A program made the position numbers and the translations under genes. The notes beneath the pieces are model-generated. The model worked only from the letters and a program-made list of their open reading frames with translations, did not search any database and was not told the origin of the DNA. This document shows, piece by piece, positions 33,057 through 40,477 of a DNA stretch of 64,000 nucleotides. The number at the start of each line of letters is the position of its first letter. Positions within the stretch are counted from its first letter, which is position 1. Source of the stretch: Ferruginibacter sp. HRS2-29 (GTDB lineage Bacteria; Bacteroidota; Bacteroidia; Chitinophagales; Chitinophagaceae); contig NZ_RJUB01000136.1 of assembly GCF_024343615.1 (NCBI RefSeq), forward strand, positions 1 through 64,000, given 5' to 3'.

Positions 33057-34709
33057 ATGAGTTTATTTGTAAAAAAGCCAATGAATGTATTGATGGCAGA
33101 AGCTGCCGATACAGAAAAAGGCCTTAAGAAAACCCTTGGCGCCAGGTCGCTGGTAGCATTGGGTATAGGCGCGATCATTGGTGCCGGTTTATTCTCTATC
33201 ACCGGAGGTGCCGCTGCCAACCAGGCCGGACCTGCTATCACCATTTCTTTTATAGTTGCCGCGTTGGGATGTGCTTTCGCGGGCTTGTGTTATGCTGAGT
33301 TTGCCTCCATGATACCTGTTGCCGGAAGTGCTTACACGTATTCTTATGCCACCATGGGTGAATTCATCGCATGGATCATCGGGTGGGACCTGGTATTGGA
33401 ATACGCAGTAGGTGCCGCTACAGTTGGTATCAGCTGGAGCCGTTACCTCGTCAAATTCCTCGAATCTTTCGGTTATCATCTCGATCATCGTTTCACCGTA
33501 GGACCATGGGATGGCGGTATCATTAATCTTCCTGCGGTATTCATTATCGTGCTGATGAGTTTATTGCTGATCAGGGGTACTTCAGAATCCGCTAAAGTAA
33601 ACGCGGTGATCGTGGGGGTAAAAGTACTGGTGGTGATCATCTTCATCGCACTGGGCTGGGGTTATATCAACACTGCAAATTATACTCCTTATATCCCTGA
33701 AAACACCGGCACTTTCGGTCAGTTCGGCTTCAGCGGGATCATACGGGCTGCGGCCATCGTGTTCTTTGCGTACATTGGCTTTGATGCAGTAAGTACTGCC
33801 GCACAGGAAGCTAAAAACCCGAAGAAAGATATGCCTATAGGGATATTGGGTTCACTCGCTATCTGTACAGTTCTTTATATCCTTTTCGCTCACGTAATGA
33901 CCGGTGTTACTTCTTATAAAAGTTTCCAGGGCCAGGATGGTATCGCTCCGGTTGCGGTAGCGATCGAACATATGGGTAAAGTTGGCGCAGATGGATTGGT
34001 GCACGCCGATTATCCATGGTTGAACAAAGCTATCATCATCGCTATCCTTGGTGGTTATGCTTCCGTGATCCTGGTGATGCTGATGGGCCAGAGCCGTGTA
34101 TTCTATAGCATGAGTAAAGACGGGCTTTTACCAAAAGTATTCAGCGCCGTGCATCCGAAATTCAGGACGCCTTCAAAAAACAATTTACTGTTCATGCTTT
34201 TCGTAAGCCTTTTCGCGGCATTTGTTCCTGCACGTGTAGTAGGTGAAATGACAAGCATCGGTACCCTATTCGCCTTCATCCTCGTATGTGTTGGGGTGAT
34301 CGTGCTGAGAAAAGCACAGCCGGATCTTCCGCGTGCATTTAAAACACCGCTGGTACCATTGATCCCGTTGCTGGGTGTTGCTACCTGTTTATTCATGATG
34401 GTATTTTTGCCTGCCGATACCTGGATCAGGCTGATCGTATGGATGCTGATCGGTTTCGATATCTATCTTTTCTATGGCGCTAAATACAGTATCCTTGGTG
34501 ATGGTACAACGAATCGTAAAGGGACCAGGATCGCCAACATTACGGGTATCATCCTTTCGTTGATACTGGTAGCAGTTGCCTACCTGCATAATTCTTCTTT
34601 GCCGGCAGGTACCGAAGACGAGTTATTCCATATTTCATTGGGCATCGCCATTCTCCATCTTTTATTATTTGGTTATAAATTGGCCACCAATAAAAAAGAA
34701 ACAGCATAA
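33057..34709 (+). CDS. APC family amino acid permease (CAT-like)
   Basis: 550 residues and 12-14 helices. The N-terminal GLKKTLGARSLVALGIGAIIGAGLFSITGGAA is the APC TM1 signature with the GAIIGAGLF substrate-binding bend. Further blocks are GWDLVLEYAVGAATVGISWS, FFAYIGFDAVSTAAQEAKNP (TM6) and SRVFYSMSKDGLLP. This is the cationic amino-acid-transporter-like group of APC permeases in Bacteroidota. The exact substrate is unknown. A strong terminator follows. It is divergent from the DAACS symporter, so the 140-base gap between them holds both promoters, but no exact TAnnTTTG is seen there. Confidence 0.9.
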   Translation: MSLFVKKPMNVLMAEAADTEKGLKKTLGARSLVALGIGAIIGAGLFSITGGAAANQAGPAITISFIVAALGCAFAGLCYAEFASMIPVAGSAYTYSYATMGEFIAWIIGWDLVLEYAVGAATVGISWSRYLVKFLESFGYHLDHRFTVGPWDGGIINLPAVFIIVLMSLLLIRGTSESAKVNAVIVGVKVLVVIIFIALGWGYINTANYTPYIPENTGTFGQFGFSGIIRAAAIVFFAYIGFDAVSTAAQEAKNPKKDMPIGILGSLAICTVLYILFAHVMTGVTSYKSFQGQDGIAPVAVAIEHMGKVGADGLVHADYPWLNKAIIIAILGGYASVILVMLMGQSRVFYSMSKDGLLPKVFSAVHPKFRTPSKNNLLFMLFVSLFAAFVPARVVGEMTSIGTLFAFILVCVGVIVLRKAQPDLPRAFKTPLVPLIPLLGVATCLFMMVFLPADTWIRLIVWMLIGFDIYLFYGAKYSILGDGTTNRKGTRIANITGIILSLILVAVAYLHNSSLPAGTEDELFHISLGIAILHLLLFGYKLATNKKETA

Positions 34710-34732
34710 TCTACGTGTAAATTTATTTCCTC

Positions 34733-34765
34733 AACTGCCCGGTCTTACCCGGGCAGTTTTGTTTT
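34733..34765 (+). terminator. Terminator of the amino acid permease gene
   Basis: A 10-bp perfect stem (AACTGCCCGG / CCGGGCAGTT), 6-base loop, then TTGTTTT. Confidence 0.85.
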
Positions 34766-34891
34766 CTGCAAAAGCAGGTTTTTATAAACGCAGAAAGAAA
34801 TACAACTCACACCCGTTTTTGCTACGGTTCATACCGATCGCACATCCTTCAGGCGTAAAAATTGTTGATCATGTTATAAAAACTTCATAAC

Positions 34892-35827
34892 ATGAAAATC
34901 AGACAAACCTTTCAGAAATTCTTATTGGCAACGGCCCTGGGAACATCCCTGATCGTCACTACATCTTCCTGCGATAAAGATGACGATACGGCACCGGCGG
35001 CAAAAAACATCACAGAGATCGTAAGCAGCGATCCAAATTTTTCGTTGCTCAAATCTGCAGTGATCAAAGCCGGACTGGCAGATGCTTTATCTACAGGCAC
35101 CCTCACTGTATTCGCCCCTGACGATGCGGCTTTTGCGGCTGCGGGTATTACCAGCGCCACTATCAATTCACTCTCGGCAGCCGATCTTGCCAACCTGCTC
35201 ACCTACCACGTGGTAGCAGCGAATGTTAAAGCAGCCAACGTACCCGTTAGTGATACGGTGAAAACATTGCAGGGAAAAAACCTGTACGCTTCCCGAAATG
35301 CGAATGGCGTATTTGTAAATGGCAGCAAAGTGAAAAGCGCTGATATTACCGCGGCTAACGGTACTATCCATGTGATCTCCACAGTGTTGACGCCTCCAAC
35401 GAAAACCATTGCTCAACTCGCAGCCGAAACACCAACGCTCTCCAGGCTGCTTACGGCAGTTGTAAAAGCAGGATTAGCGGGTGCAGTCAGCGGACCGGGA
35501 AAATACACTGTATTCGCCCCGACCAATGACGCGTTTGCAGCAGCCGGGTTCCCTACGGATGCCTCCATCAATTCAGCTGACGCTGCGGCGGTTACCGGCA
35601 TCGTTACGGCCCATGTGCTGCCAACCACTGTATTTTCAAGTGATCTTATTGCGGGAAGTACTGCCAATACCATTAAAACCGGTACATCACTTACGATCGG
35701 CCTTACCCCTCCGTCGGTAAAAATAACCGGCAGTGCCAATGCCGTTTCCAACATTATTTTACCTTCCGGCGTAAACATTATTGCCACAAATGGTGTTGTA
35801 CACCTGATAGACAAAGTGCTCCAATAA
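34892..35827 (+). CDS. Fasciclin (FAS1) domain lipoprotein
   Basis: 311 residues. The N-terminus MKIRQTFQKFLLATALG...TTSSCDKDDD is a lipoprotein signal with Cys27 as the lipidated residue, followed by an Asp-rich stretch that suggests surface export in Bacteroidota. Two FAS1 domains follow, about 38-165 and 170-311. Each has the TVFAPxxxAF motif (TLTVFAPDDAAFAAAG; YTVFAPTNDAFAAAG) and a terminal NGTIHVISTVL or NGVVHLIDKVL strand. FAS1 domains mediate adhesion or matrix contact. The two halves are similar enough to be a tandem duplication. It is followed by a 12-bp-stem terminator. Confidence 0.9.
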   Translation: MKIRQTFQKFLLATALGTSLIVTTSSCDKDDDTAPAAKNITEIVSSDPNFSLLKSAVIKAGLADALSTGTLTVFAPDDAAFAAAGITSATINSLSAADLANLLTYHVVAANVKAANVPVSDTVKTLQGKNLYASRNANGVFVNGSKVKSADITAANGTIHVISTVLTPPTKTIAQLAAETPTLSRLLTAVVKAGLAGAVSGPGKYTVFAPTNDAFAAAGFPTDASINSADAAAVTGIVTAHVLPTTVFSSDLIAGSTANTIKTGTSLTIGLTPPSVKITGSANAVSNIILPSGVNIIATNGVVHLIDKVLQ

Positions 35828-35850
35828 AACTATTTCACCCGGATAATATG

Positions 35851-35884
35851 TACGTCAGCAGATCTGTATCTGCTGACGTATTTA
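35851..35884 (+). terminator. Terminator of the fasciclin gene
   Basis: A 12-bp perfect stem (TACGTCAGCAGA / TCTGCTGACGTA) with a 6-base loop and a short T tail. It ends only 10 bases before the ATG of the histidine kinase. Confidence 0.8.
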
Positions 35885-35894
35885 ATTCACAGAT

Positions 35895-36923
35895 ATGTTT
35901 ACGCACAAATACCGCTACTTATTTGTCTTTTTGCTGTCTGTATACACTTACCTGAATACGGAATTCTGTAATCTTTACGATCATTTCGGTATAAGGATAG
36001 AAGCATGGTATGCATTTGGGACCATATTGGTCACCACATTGTTCATATTGGAAGTCAACAGGCTGCTGGAAAAATTCATCCGCAAATTTTTTCTGCCTCA
36101 AAAAAACAAGCTGCGCTTTCTTGGATTCTTTTTCATTTCGGGAAGCATTGCGGCTACCATAATCTCCACCGCGATGGTATTCGCGGTAGGAATGGGGTTA
36201 CATTCATTTTCTTTTAAAGAGAATATCATCCCGCTTAAATTGAACCTCACGTATGCGTGGCTGGTGAACCTGCTCTATCACCTCATCAATGCGGTGATCT
36301 TTTATTACAAGGAATACTCTTCTACGCGTATCGAAACGGAAGAACTCAAAAGAATACAGGTACAGGCAGAATTACAGCTGATCAAGAACCAGATAAATCC
36401 CCATTTCCTTTTTAATAACCTGAATGTGCTGGCCTCACTGGTGATGCAGAATAATTCGGAGGCGAACCGTTTTATAGAAGAGTTTTCTGTGGTATACCGG
36501 TACATTCTCCAGAATCATCAAAAGGAATTAGTTCCGTTGAAGACCGAACTTTATTACATCAACCCTTACGTATTCCTGCTGCAAAAAAGGTTTGGCGAGG
36601 GGCTGAATGTCACAATAGATGTTCCGGCGGAATTCAGTGAATACCTGGTAGTGCCGGCGGCATTACAGATGCTCATTGAAAACGCGATCAAACACAATGT
36701 GGTAAGCAGGAGCAAACCCCTGAAAATTGTTTTGCAGGTGATCGACAGGAATGCCATCAGGGTCACCAATAACCTGCAACCAAAACAAACGCCGGAAACC
36801 TCTACAGAAATAGGTCTCAGGAATATCATCAAACGTTACAGTCTTGTAAGCGAGCGGCAGTTGGTCATCAGTGACGGAGGGGCTGATTTTTCTGTGATCA
36901 TTCCATTAATCCATAATAATTGA
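35895..36923 (+). CDS. LytS/YehU-type sensor histidine kinase
   Basis: 342 residues. Four membrane helices occupy about residues 8-137. They are followed by a short coiled coil (TEELKRIQVQAELQLIKN) and the His_kinase domain with NQINPHFLFNNLNVLASL, the phospho-acceptor His170. The C-terminal ATPase part has VPAALQMLIENAIKHNVV (N-box) and TEIGLRNIIKRYSL (G-box equivalent). There is no recognisable extracellular sensor domain, so signals are probably membrane-related. The cognate LytTR response regulator starts six bases after the stop, and the pair is certainly co-transcribed. Confidence 0.92.
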   Translation: MFTHKYRYLFVFLLSVYTYLNTEFCNLYDHFGIRIEAWYAFGTILVTTLFILEVNRLLEKFIRKFFLPQKNKLRFLGFFFISGSIAATIISTAMVFAVGMGLHSFSFKENIIPLKLNLTYAWLVNLLYHLINAVIFYYKEYSSTRIETEELKRIQVQAELQLIKNQINPHFLFNNLNVLASLVMQNNSEANRFIEEFSVVYRYILQNHQKELVPLKTELYYINPYVFLLQKRFGEGLNVTIDVPAEFSEYLVVPAALQMLIENAIKHNVVSRSKPLKIVLQVIDRNAIRVTNNLQPKQTPETSTEIGLRNIIKRYSLVSERQLVISDGGADFSVIIPLIHNN

Positions 36924-36929
36924 TGCAAG

Positions 36930-37691
36930 ATGAATATCCTGATCGTTGAAGACGAGGTGCTTGCTGCCGAAAGGGTTCAGTTACTGGTAAAACGGTATGA
37001 CCCTTCCATCAATATCCTTGGATCGCTCGAAAGTATTGAAGAAACAGTGGACTGGCTTAAAACCCGCCAACACCCGGATCTTTTGTTGATGGATATTCAA
37101 TTGTCAGACGGACATAGTTTTGAAATATTCAAACAGGCGACCGTAAATATCCCCGTGATCTTTACGACTGCTTACGACAACTTTGCCATAGAAGCTTTCA
37201 AGAATTTCGGGATCGATTACATCCTCAAGCCTGTAACTGCGGAGTCATTGGCGAGTTCGATACAAAAATATAAAGCACTCAACAGCCGCATCCCGCAATA
37301 TGATGAAGCAGAATGGATGGAGAAGTATAAAGGCATAACAGGCATTCAGTACAAAGACAGGTTCCTGGCGAGGATAGGCGCTAAAACATTTTTTATACAA
37401 ACAGAAGACGTATGTTGTTTTATTGCTGACAATAAAACTGTTTTCCTCGTAGATAAAAACAATAACAGGTTCATTATAAATTACAGCATAGAAAAATTAG
37501 AATCAGTTCTTGACCCTCATTATTTCTTTCGCATCAATCGGAAGATGATCGTTCACAGCAAAGGGATAGAACTGATCAAACCTTACAATAATAACCGGCT
37601 GAAATTATCGCTGAAAAACATTTCGTTCGGCGAAGAGATCATTGTAAGCCGGGAGCGTGTGCAGGATTTTAAAAAATGGGCAGAAGGTTGA
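36930..37691 (+). CDS. LytTR family response regulator
   Basis: 253 residues. The receiver domain (1-120) has NILIVEDEVLAAERV (acidic pocket), LLLMDIQLSDG with phospho-acceptor Asp55, and FTTAYDNFAIEAF and YILKPVTAESL (Thr and Lys switch residues). A LytTR DNA-binding domain covers about 145-250 (RFLARIGAKTFFIQTEDV, YFFRINRKMIVHSKGI, EEIIVSRERVQDFKKW). Partner of the upstream LytS kinase. Its target genes are not evident. A 14-bp tandem repeat begins three bases after its stop. Confidence 0.92.
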   Translation: MNILIVEDEVLAAERVQLLVKRYDPSINILGSLESIEETVDWLKTRQHPDLLLMDIQLSDGHSFEIFKQATVNIPVIFTTAYDNFAIEAFKNFGIDYILKPVTAESLASSIQKYKALNSRIPQYDEAEWMEKYKGITGIQYKDRFLARIGAKTFFIQTEDVCCFIADNKTVFLVDKNNNRFIINYSIEKLESVLDPHYFFRINRKMIVHSKGIELIKPYNNNRLKLSLKNISFGEEIIVSRERVQDFKKWAEG

Positions 37692-37694
37692 TAG

Positions 37695-37834
37695 CTGACT
37701 ACCATGGGTTGACTACCATGGGTTGACTACCATGGGTTGACTACCGCGGGTTGACTACCGCGAGTACACTACCGGGAGTTGACTACCGGGAGTTGACTAC
37801 CACGAGTAGACTACCACGGGTTGACTACCTTTCC
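37695..37834. repeat. 14-bp tandem repeat, ten units of TTGACTACCATGGG
   Basis: Ten head-to-tail 14-bp units start at 37695, 37709, 37723 and so on to 37821. TTGACTACC is nearly constant and the last five bases vary (ATGGG, GCGGG, GGGAG, ACGAG). The array starts three bases after the stop codon of the response regulator, whose end GGTTGATAGCTGACTACC already resembles a unit. Fourteen is twice seven, the period of the other arrays. Confidence 0.95.
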
Positions 37835-37853
37835 TGAACACAACCCAAAATCT

Positions 37854-38918
37854 TCAAGGCATACTGACTTCGTATGTATGAAGCGCAAATGAAGCCAGCC
37901 AATGCTCCCCTTCATAATTCCCATCGGTGATGGAGCCGATGGAATAATTGAAATGTTTTTCACCCAACGCTTTCAGGTGCCCCAGCTGTGCAGGAAACTT
38001 TTTCGCCAGCAAAAAGAAACACCATGCCCTGCTAAAGTTCAATCCATCAAGATGAACCAGATGACCGTCTTCCCTGTCGGATACTTTTGCTACTTCCCAA
38101 TCGAATTTTTTGTTGAATAATTGTGGCGCAAACTTTTTTGCCCAGGCGATGAATTCATTTGCCGGCAACACTTTTTCCATCAGGTTGATCTCTTCCATGC
38201 AAGGCGATAAAAAATCGGTGCCACTCGGCTCCCAATTGAGCGGGCAGCCGGCATCTTTCAAAAAATATCTTTTTGCATTGACGGCAATGGATTCTTTCAA
38301 CGGGATATTATGGGTGTGTACCGCATAATCATACGCGAACGACAAACCGAAAGCCGTGTTGGCATGTGTGCCGATGCGCAGCGGATATAGCAGTTTGGGA
38401 AGGAATTCGATGTAACGTTGTACCAGCAGATCCGTCAGCGGCTGGAGATTCCTGGCCAGTGGTTTGGCATAACTATCTTTCGATTCATCCAGTGCCTGCT
38501 GTAGTTTCAGCACCCATGCCCAGCCATAGGTACGTTCAAAAGACTTCTCGTGTTTTTTACTGAGATAAACAACCTCCGCATCGATATTCTCCTTCGATAA
38601 ATTCGTTGCGAGTTTTTGAATCACCGAATCACGGTTTTGCAAAGCAGGAAATTTATTCAGCAGGTATCCCAGCGACCAATGCCCGTGAACGGAAGAGTGC
38701 CAGTCGAAACAGCCGTAAAACGCCGGGTGCAATTGTTTGGGCGAAAGCAGTTCGGAAGGGTCATTCAACAACTGGCTGAGTTTGTTGGGATATTGCTGCT
38801 GCATGCATTTCATGGGTAATGCAGCCAACCAGTTGGCCTGGTCAATTGTCAGGTCTGCCTGCGCATTCAAACGCATACAAACGAATACATACGCAAGCAA
38901 AAAAATATATTTCCTCAT
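37854..38918 (-). CDS. DUF2891 exported protein
   Basis: 354 residues with a signal peptide (to RLNAQ). It is mainly alpha-helical with conserved segments HPAFYGCFDWHSSVHGHWSL, ERTYGWAWVLKLQQAL and RIGTHANTAFGLSFAYDYA. This is the DUF2891 family, whose alpha/alpha-barrel-like pattern resembles glycosidase or isomerase folds; the reaction is unknown. The conserved His, Trp and Asp residues in the first segment could form an active site. Monocistronic. It converges on the LytTR gene, with the 14-bp repeat between them. Confidence 0.8.
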   Translation of the reverse strand: MRKYIFLLAYVFVCMRLNAQADLTIDQANWLAALPMKCMQQQYPNKLSQLLNDPSELLSPKQLHPAFYGCFDWHSSVHGHWSLGYLLNKFPALQNRDSVIQKLATNLSKENIDAEVVYLSKKHEKSFERTYGWAWVLKLQQALDESKDSYAKPLARNLQPLTDLLVQRYIEFLPKLLYPLRIGTHANTAFGLSFAYDYAVHTHNIPLKESIAVNAKRYFLKDAGCPLNWEPSGTDFLSPCMEEINLMEKVLPANEFIAWAKKFAPQLFNKKFDWEVAKVSDREDGHLVHLDGLNFSRAWCFFLLAKKFPAQLGHLKALGEKHFNYSIGSITDGNYEGEHWLASFALHTYEVSMP

Positions 38919-38969
38919 GGTGATTTAGATTTTTACTTTTACAAATCTACTGATGAACGGGAGCAAATT

Positions 38970-39455
38970 ATGTTGAATTTAATTTTAAAGAACAAACATG
39001 TACTGTTATACGGCCTCCTGCTGGCTGTATTATTGTTCTTCTTAAAATGGCTGGAACTCCGTTTCCTCATATTCAATCATGCCATGGACGTTTATATCGG
39101 ATGCATTTCGATATTATTTACCGCCCTCGGGATCTGGCTCGCTTTAAAATTGACAAGACCCAAAACCGAAACCATCATACTCGAAAAAGAAGTGATCGTT
39201 GAAAAAGAAGTTCGGGTAGTACAGCCCAATATTGTCATCAACGAAACAGCTATTGCGGAACTCGGCCTGAGCAAACGTGAGCTGGAAGTACTGGAGCTGA
39301 TGGCTGAAGGATTGAGCAACCAGGAAATCGCGGAGCGATTGTTCATTTCGCTGAGCACTATCAAAACACATGCTGCCCGCTTATTTGAAAAGCTGGATGT
39401 AAAACGCAGGACACAGGCAGTTGAAAAAGCAAAAAAAACAGGCCTGATCGCCTGA
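38970..39455 (+). CDS. Membrane-anchored LuxR-type transcription regulator
   Basis: 161 residues. Two membrane helices (about 11-28 and 43-60) are followed by a Glu/Lys/Val-rich stretch (IILEKEVIVEKEVRVVQ) with coiled-coil character. A complete LuxR/GerE helix-turn-helix follows (residues 98-158: LGLSKRELEVLELMAEGLSNQEIAERLFISLSTIKTHAARLFEKL). There is no receiver or ligand domain, so the DNA-binding domain is held at the inner membrane. The DUF4199 membrane protein gene follows 118 bases later, and this pairing recurs in Bacteroidota from recall. The target is unknown. Confidence 0.88.
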   Translation: MLNLILKNKHVLLYGLLLAVLLFFLKWLELRFLIFNHAMDVYIGCISILFTALGIWLALKLTRPKTETIILEKEVIVEKEVRVVQPNIVINETAIAELGLSKRELEVLELMAEGLSNQEIAERLFISLSTIKTHAARLFEKLDVKRRTQAVEKAKKTGLIA

Positions 39456-39573
39456 AATATTCATCCTTTGGAATGAAAAAAGCGGTCATTTTTCAAAATC
39501 ATACTAAAGTATGAACGCTTGTAAAATATCTGCCCGCATTTTTACATCGTTATTTCACCTCAACAAAAATAAA

Positions 39574-40098
39574 ATGAAAAGAAACGTATTGGTCTTCGGA
39601 CTTATTTCAGGTTTATTGCTCACGATCCTGCTGATCGTATCCATTAACCTCTGCTATAATGGCGATAACTACGAAGGTAGCATGGTGGTCGGATATGCAG
39701 GCATGCTGATATCCTTCTCCATGATATTTGTAGCGGTAAAAAATTACCGGGATAAGTACAACCAGGGAATCATCAGTTTTGGTAAAGCATTTAAGATCGG
39801 TTTATTCATCTGCCTGATCGGCTCGTCCATTTATGTGCTGGTATGGATGATAGACTTTCAATTTTTTGTGCCGGACTACCTGGAAAAATACAGTGCACAT
39901 GTGATCGCCGACCTGAAAGCCTCCGGCGCTTCTGAGGCAAAGATCGCTGCAGAGATCAAAGACATGAACAACATGAACGAAATGTATAAAAATCCGCTTA
40001 TCAGGATATTGATGACTTATGCGGAAATACTGCCGATAGGCCTACTGGTCTCACTGATCTCCGCGTTGATTCTCAAGAAAAAAGCCAAGACAGTGTAA
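39574..40098 (+). CDS. DUF4199 family membrane protein
   Basis: 174 residues with four predicted helices (residues 5-24, about 36-54, 76-98, 145-168). The long periplasmic loop (DYLEKYSAHVIADLKASGASEAKIAAEIKDMNNMNEMY) is helical and charged. This is the DUF4199 family, function unknown. It probably works with the upstream membrane LuxR regulator (inference). The frame opens at 39511, but ATG 39574, preceded by the AT-rich AAAATAAA, gives a normal first helix. The gene ends at a 9-bp repeat array. Confidence 0.8.
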   Translation: MKRNVLVFGLISGLLLTILLIVSINLCYNGDNYEGSMVVGYAGMLISFSMIFVAVKNYRDKYNQGIISFGKAFKIGLFICLIGSSIYVLVWMIDFQFFVPDYLEKYSAHVIADLKASGASEAKIAAEIKDMNNMNEMYKNPLIRILMTYAEILPIGLLVSLISALILKKKAKTV

Positions 40099-40240
40099 AA
40101 GGTTCAACAGTTCAAAAGGTTCAAAAAGTTGGGGTACTATGGAGCAGACCGGGCATTTGAATCTCTTCGTTTTTCAACCTTTTGAACCTTTTGAACTGTT
40201 GAACCTTTTAAACCTCTTGAACTGTTGAACTATCTTAACC
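40097..40240. repeat. Inverted 9-bp repeat arrays, unit GTTCAAAAG / CTTTTGAAC
   Basis: The left arm (40101-40131) begins at the DUF4199 stop. The right arm (40172-40240) is its reverse complement with CCTTTTGAA units. The same 9-bp unit, again as an inverted pair, appears at 51593-51668 next to ftsY. The rest of the gap to 40477 holds the palindrome TGTGTAG-N8-CTACACA at 40277-40298 and no gene. Confidence 0.85.
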
Positions 40241-40276
40241 TTTTCACGTTTTTTACCGTGAATTTACCATCAGAAA

Positions 40277-40298
40277 TGTGTAGTCCAAATTCTACACA
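40277..40298. promoter_or_regulatory. Possible operator, TGTGTAG-N8-CTACACA
   Basis: A perfect 7-bp inverted repeat with an 8-base spacer, 180 bases upstream of the adhesin start. Its regulator is unknown. It is the only short palindrome in this intergenic region not explained by the repeat arrays. Confidence 0.3.
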
Positions 40299-40477
40299 AT
40301 GTAGTACCAATAACAGTTTCAGCGATTTATCCACCCTGCGATACTAAAAGTACATAGTCACACGTTGTAAAAACCAGCCGGACAGCACTTCGAAATACGA
40401 TCCGGCTGCAACCTCCGGTAAGAAAACCTGCTCAACCCTACGGTTCCGGGTTATTTTTCCGGCATTAATTTCTGACT

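Noticed and set aside
37695..37834. Array as LytTR binding sites
   Set aside because: LytTR sites are usually two imperfect 9-bp direct repeats 12-13 bases apart in promoters. This array is downstream of the gene, has ten units, and shows stop-codon-anchored growth like the other arrays.
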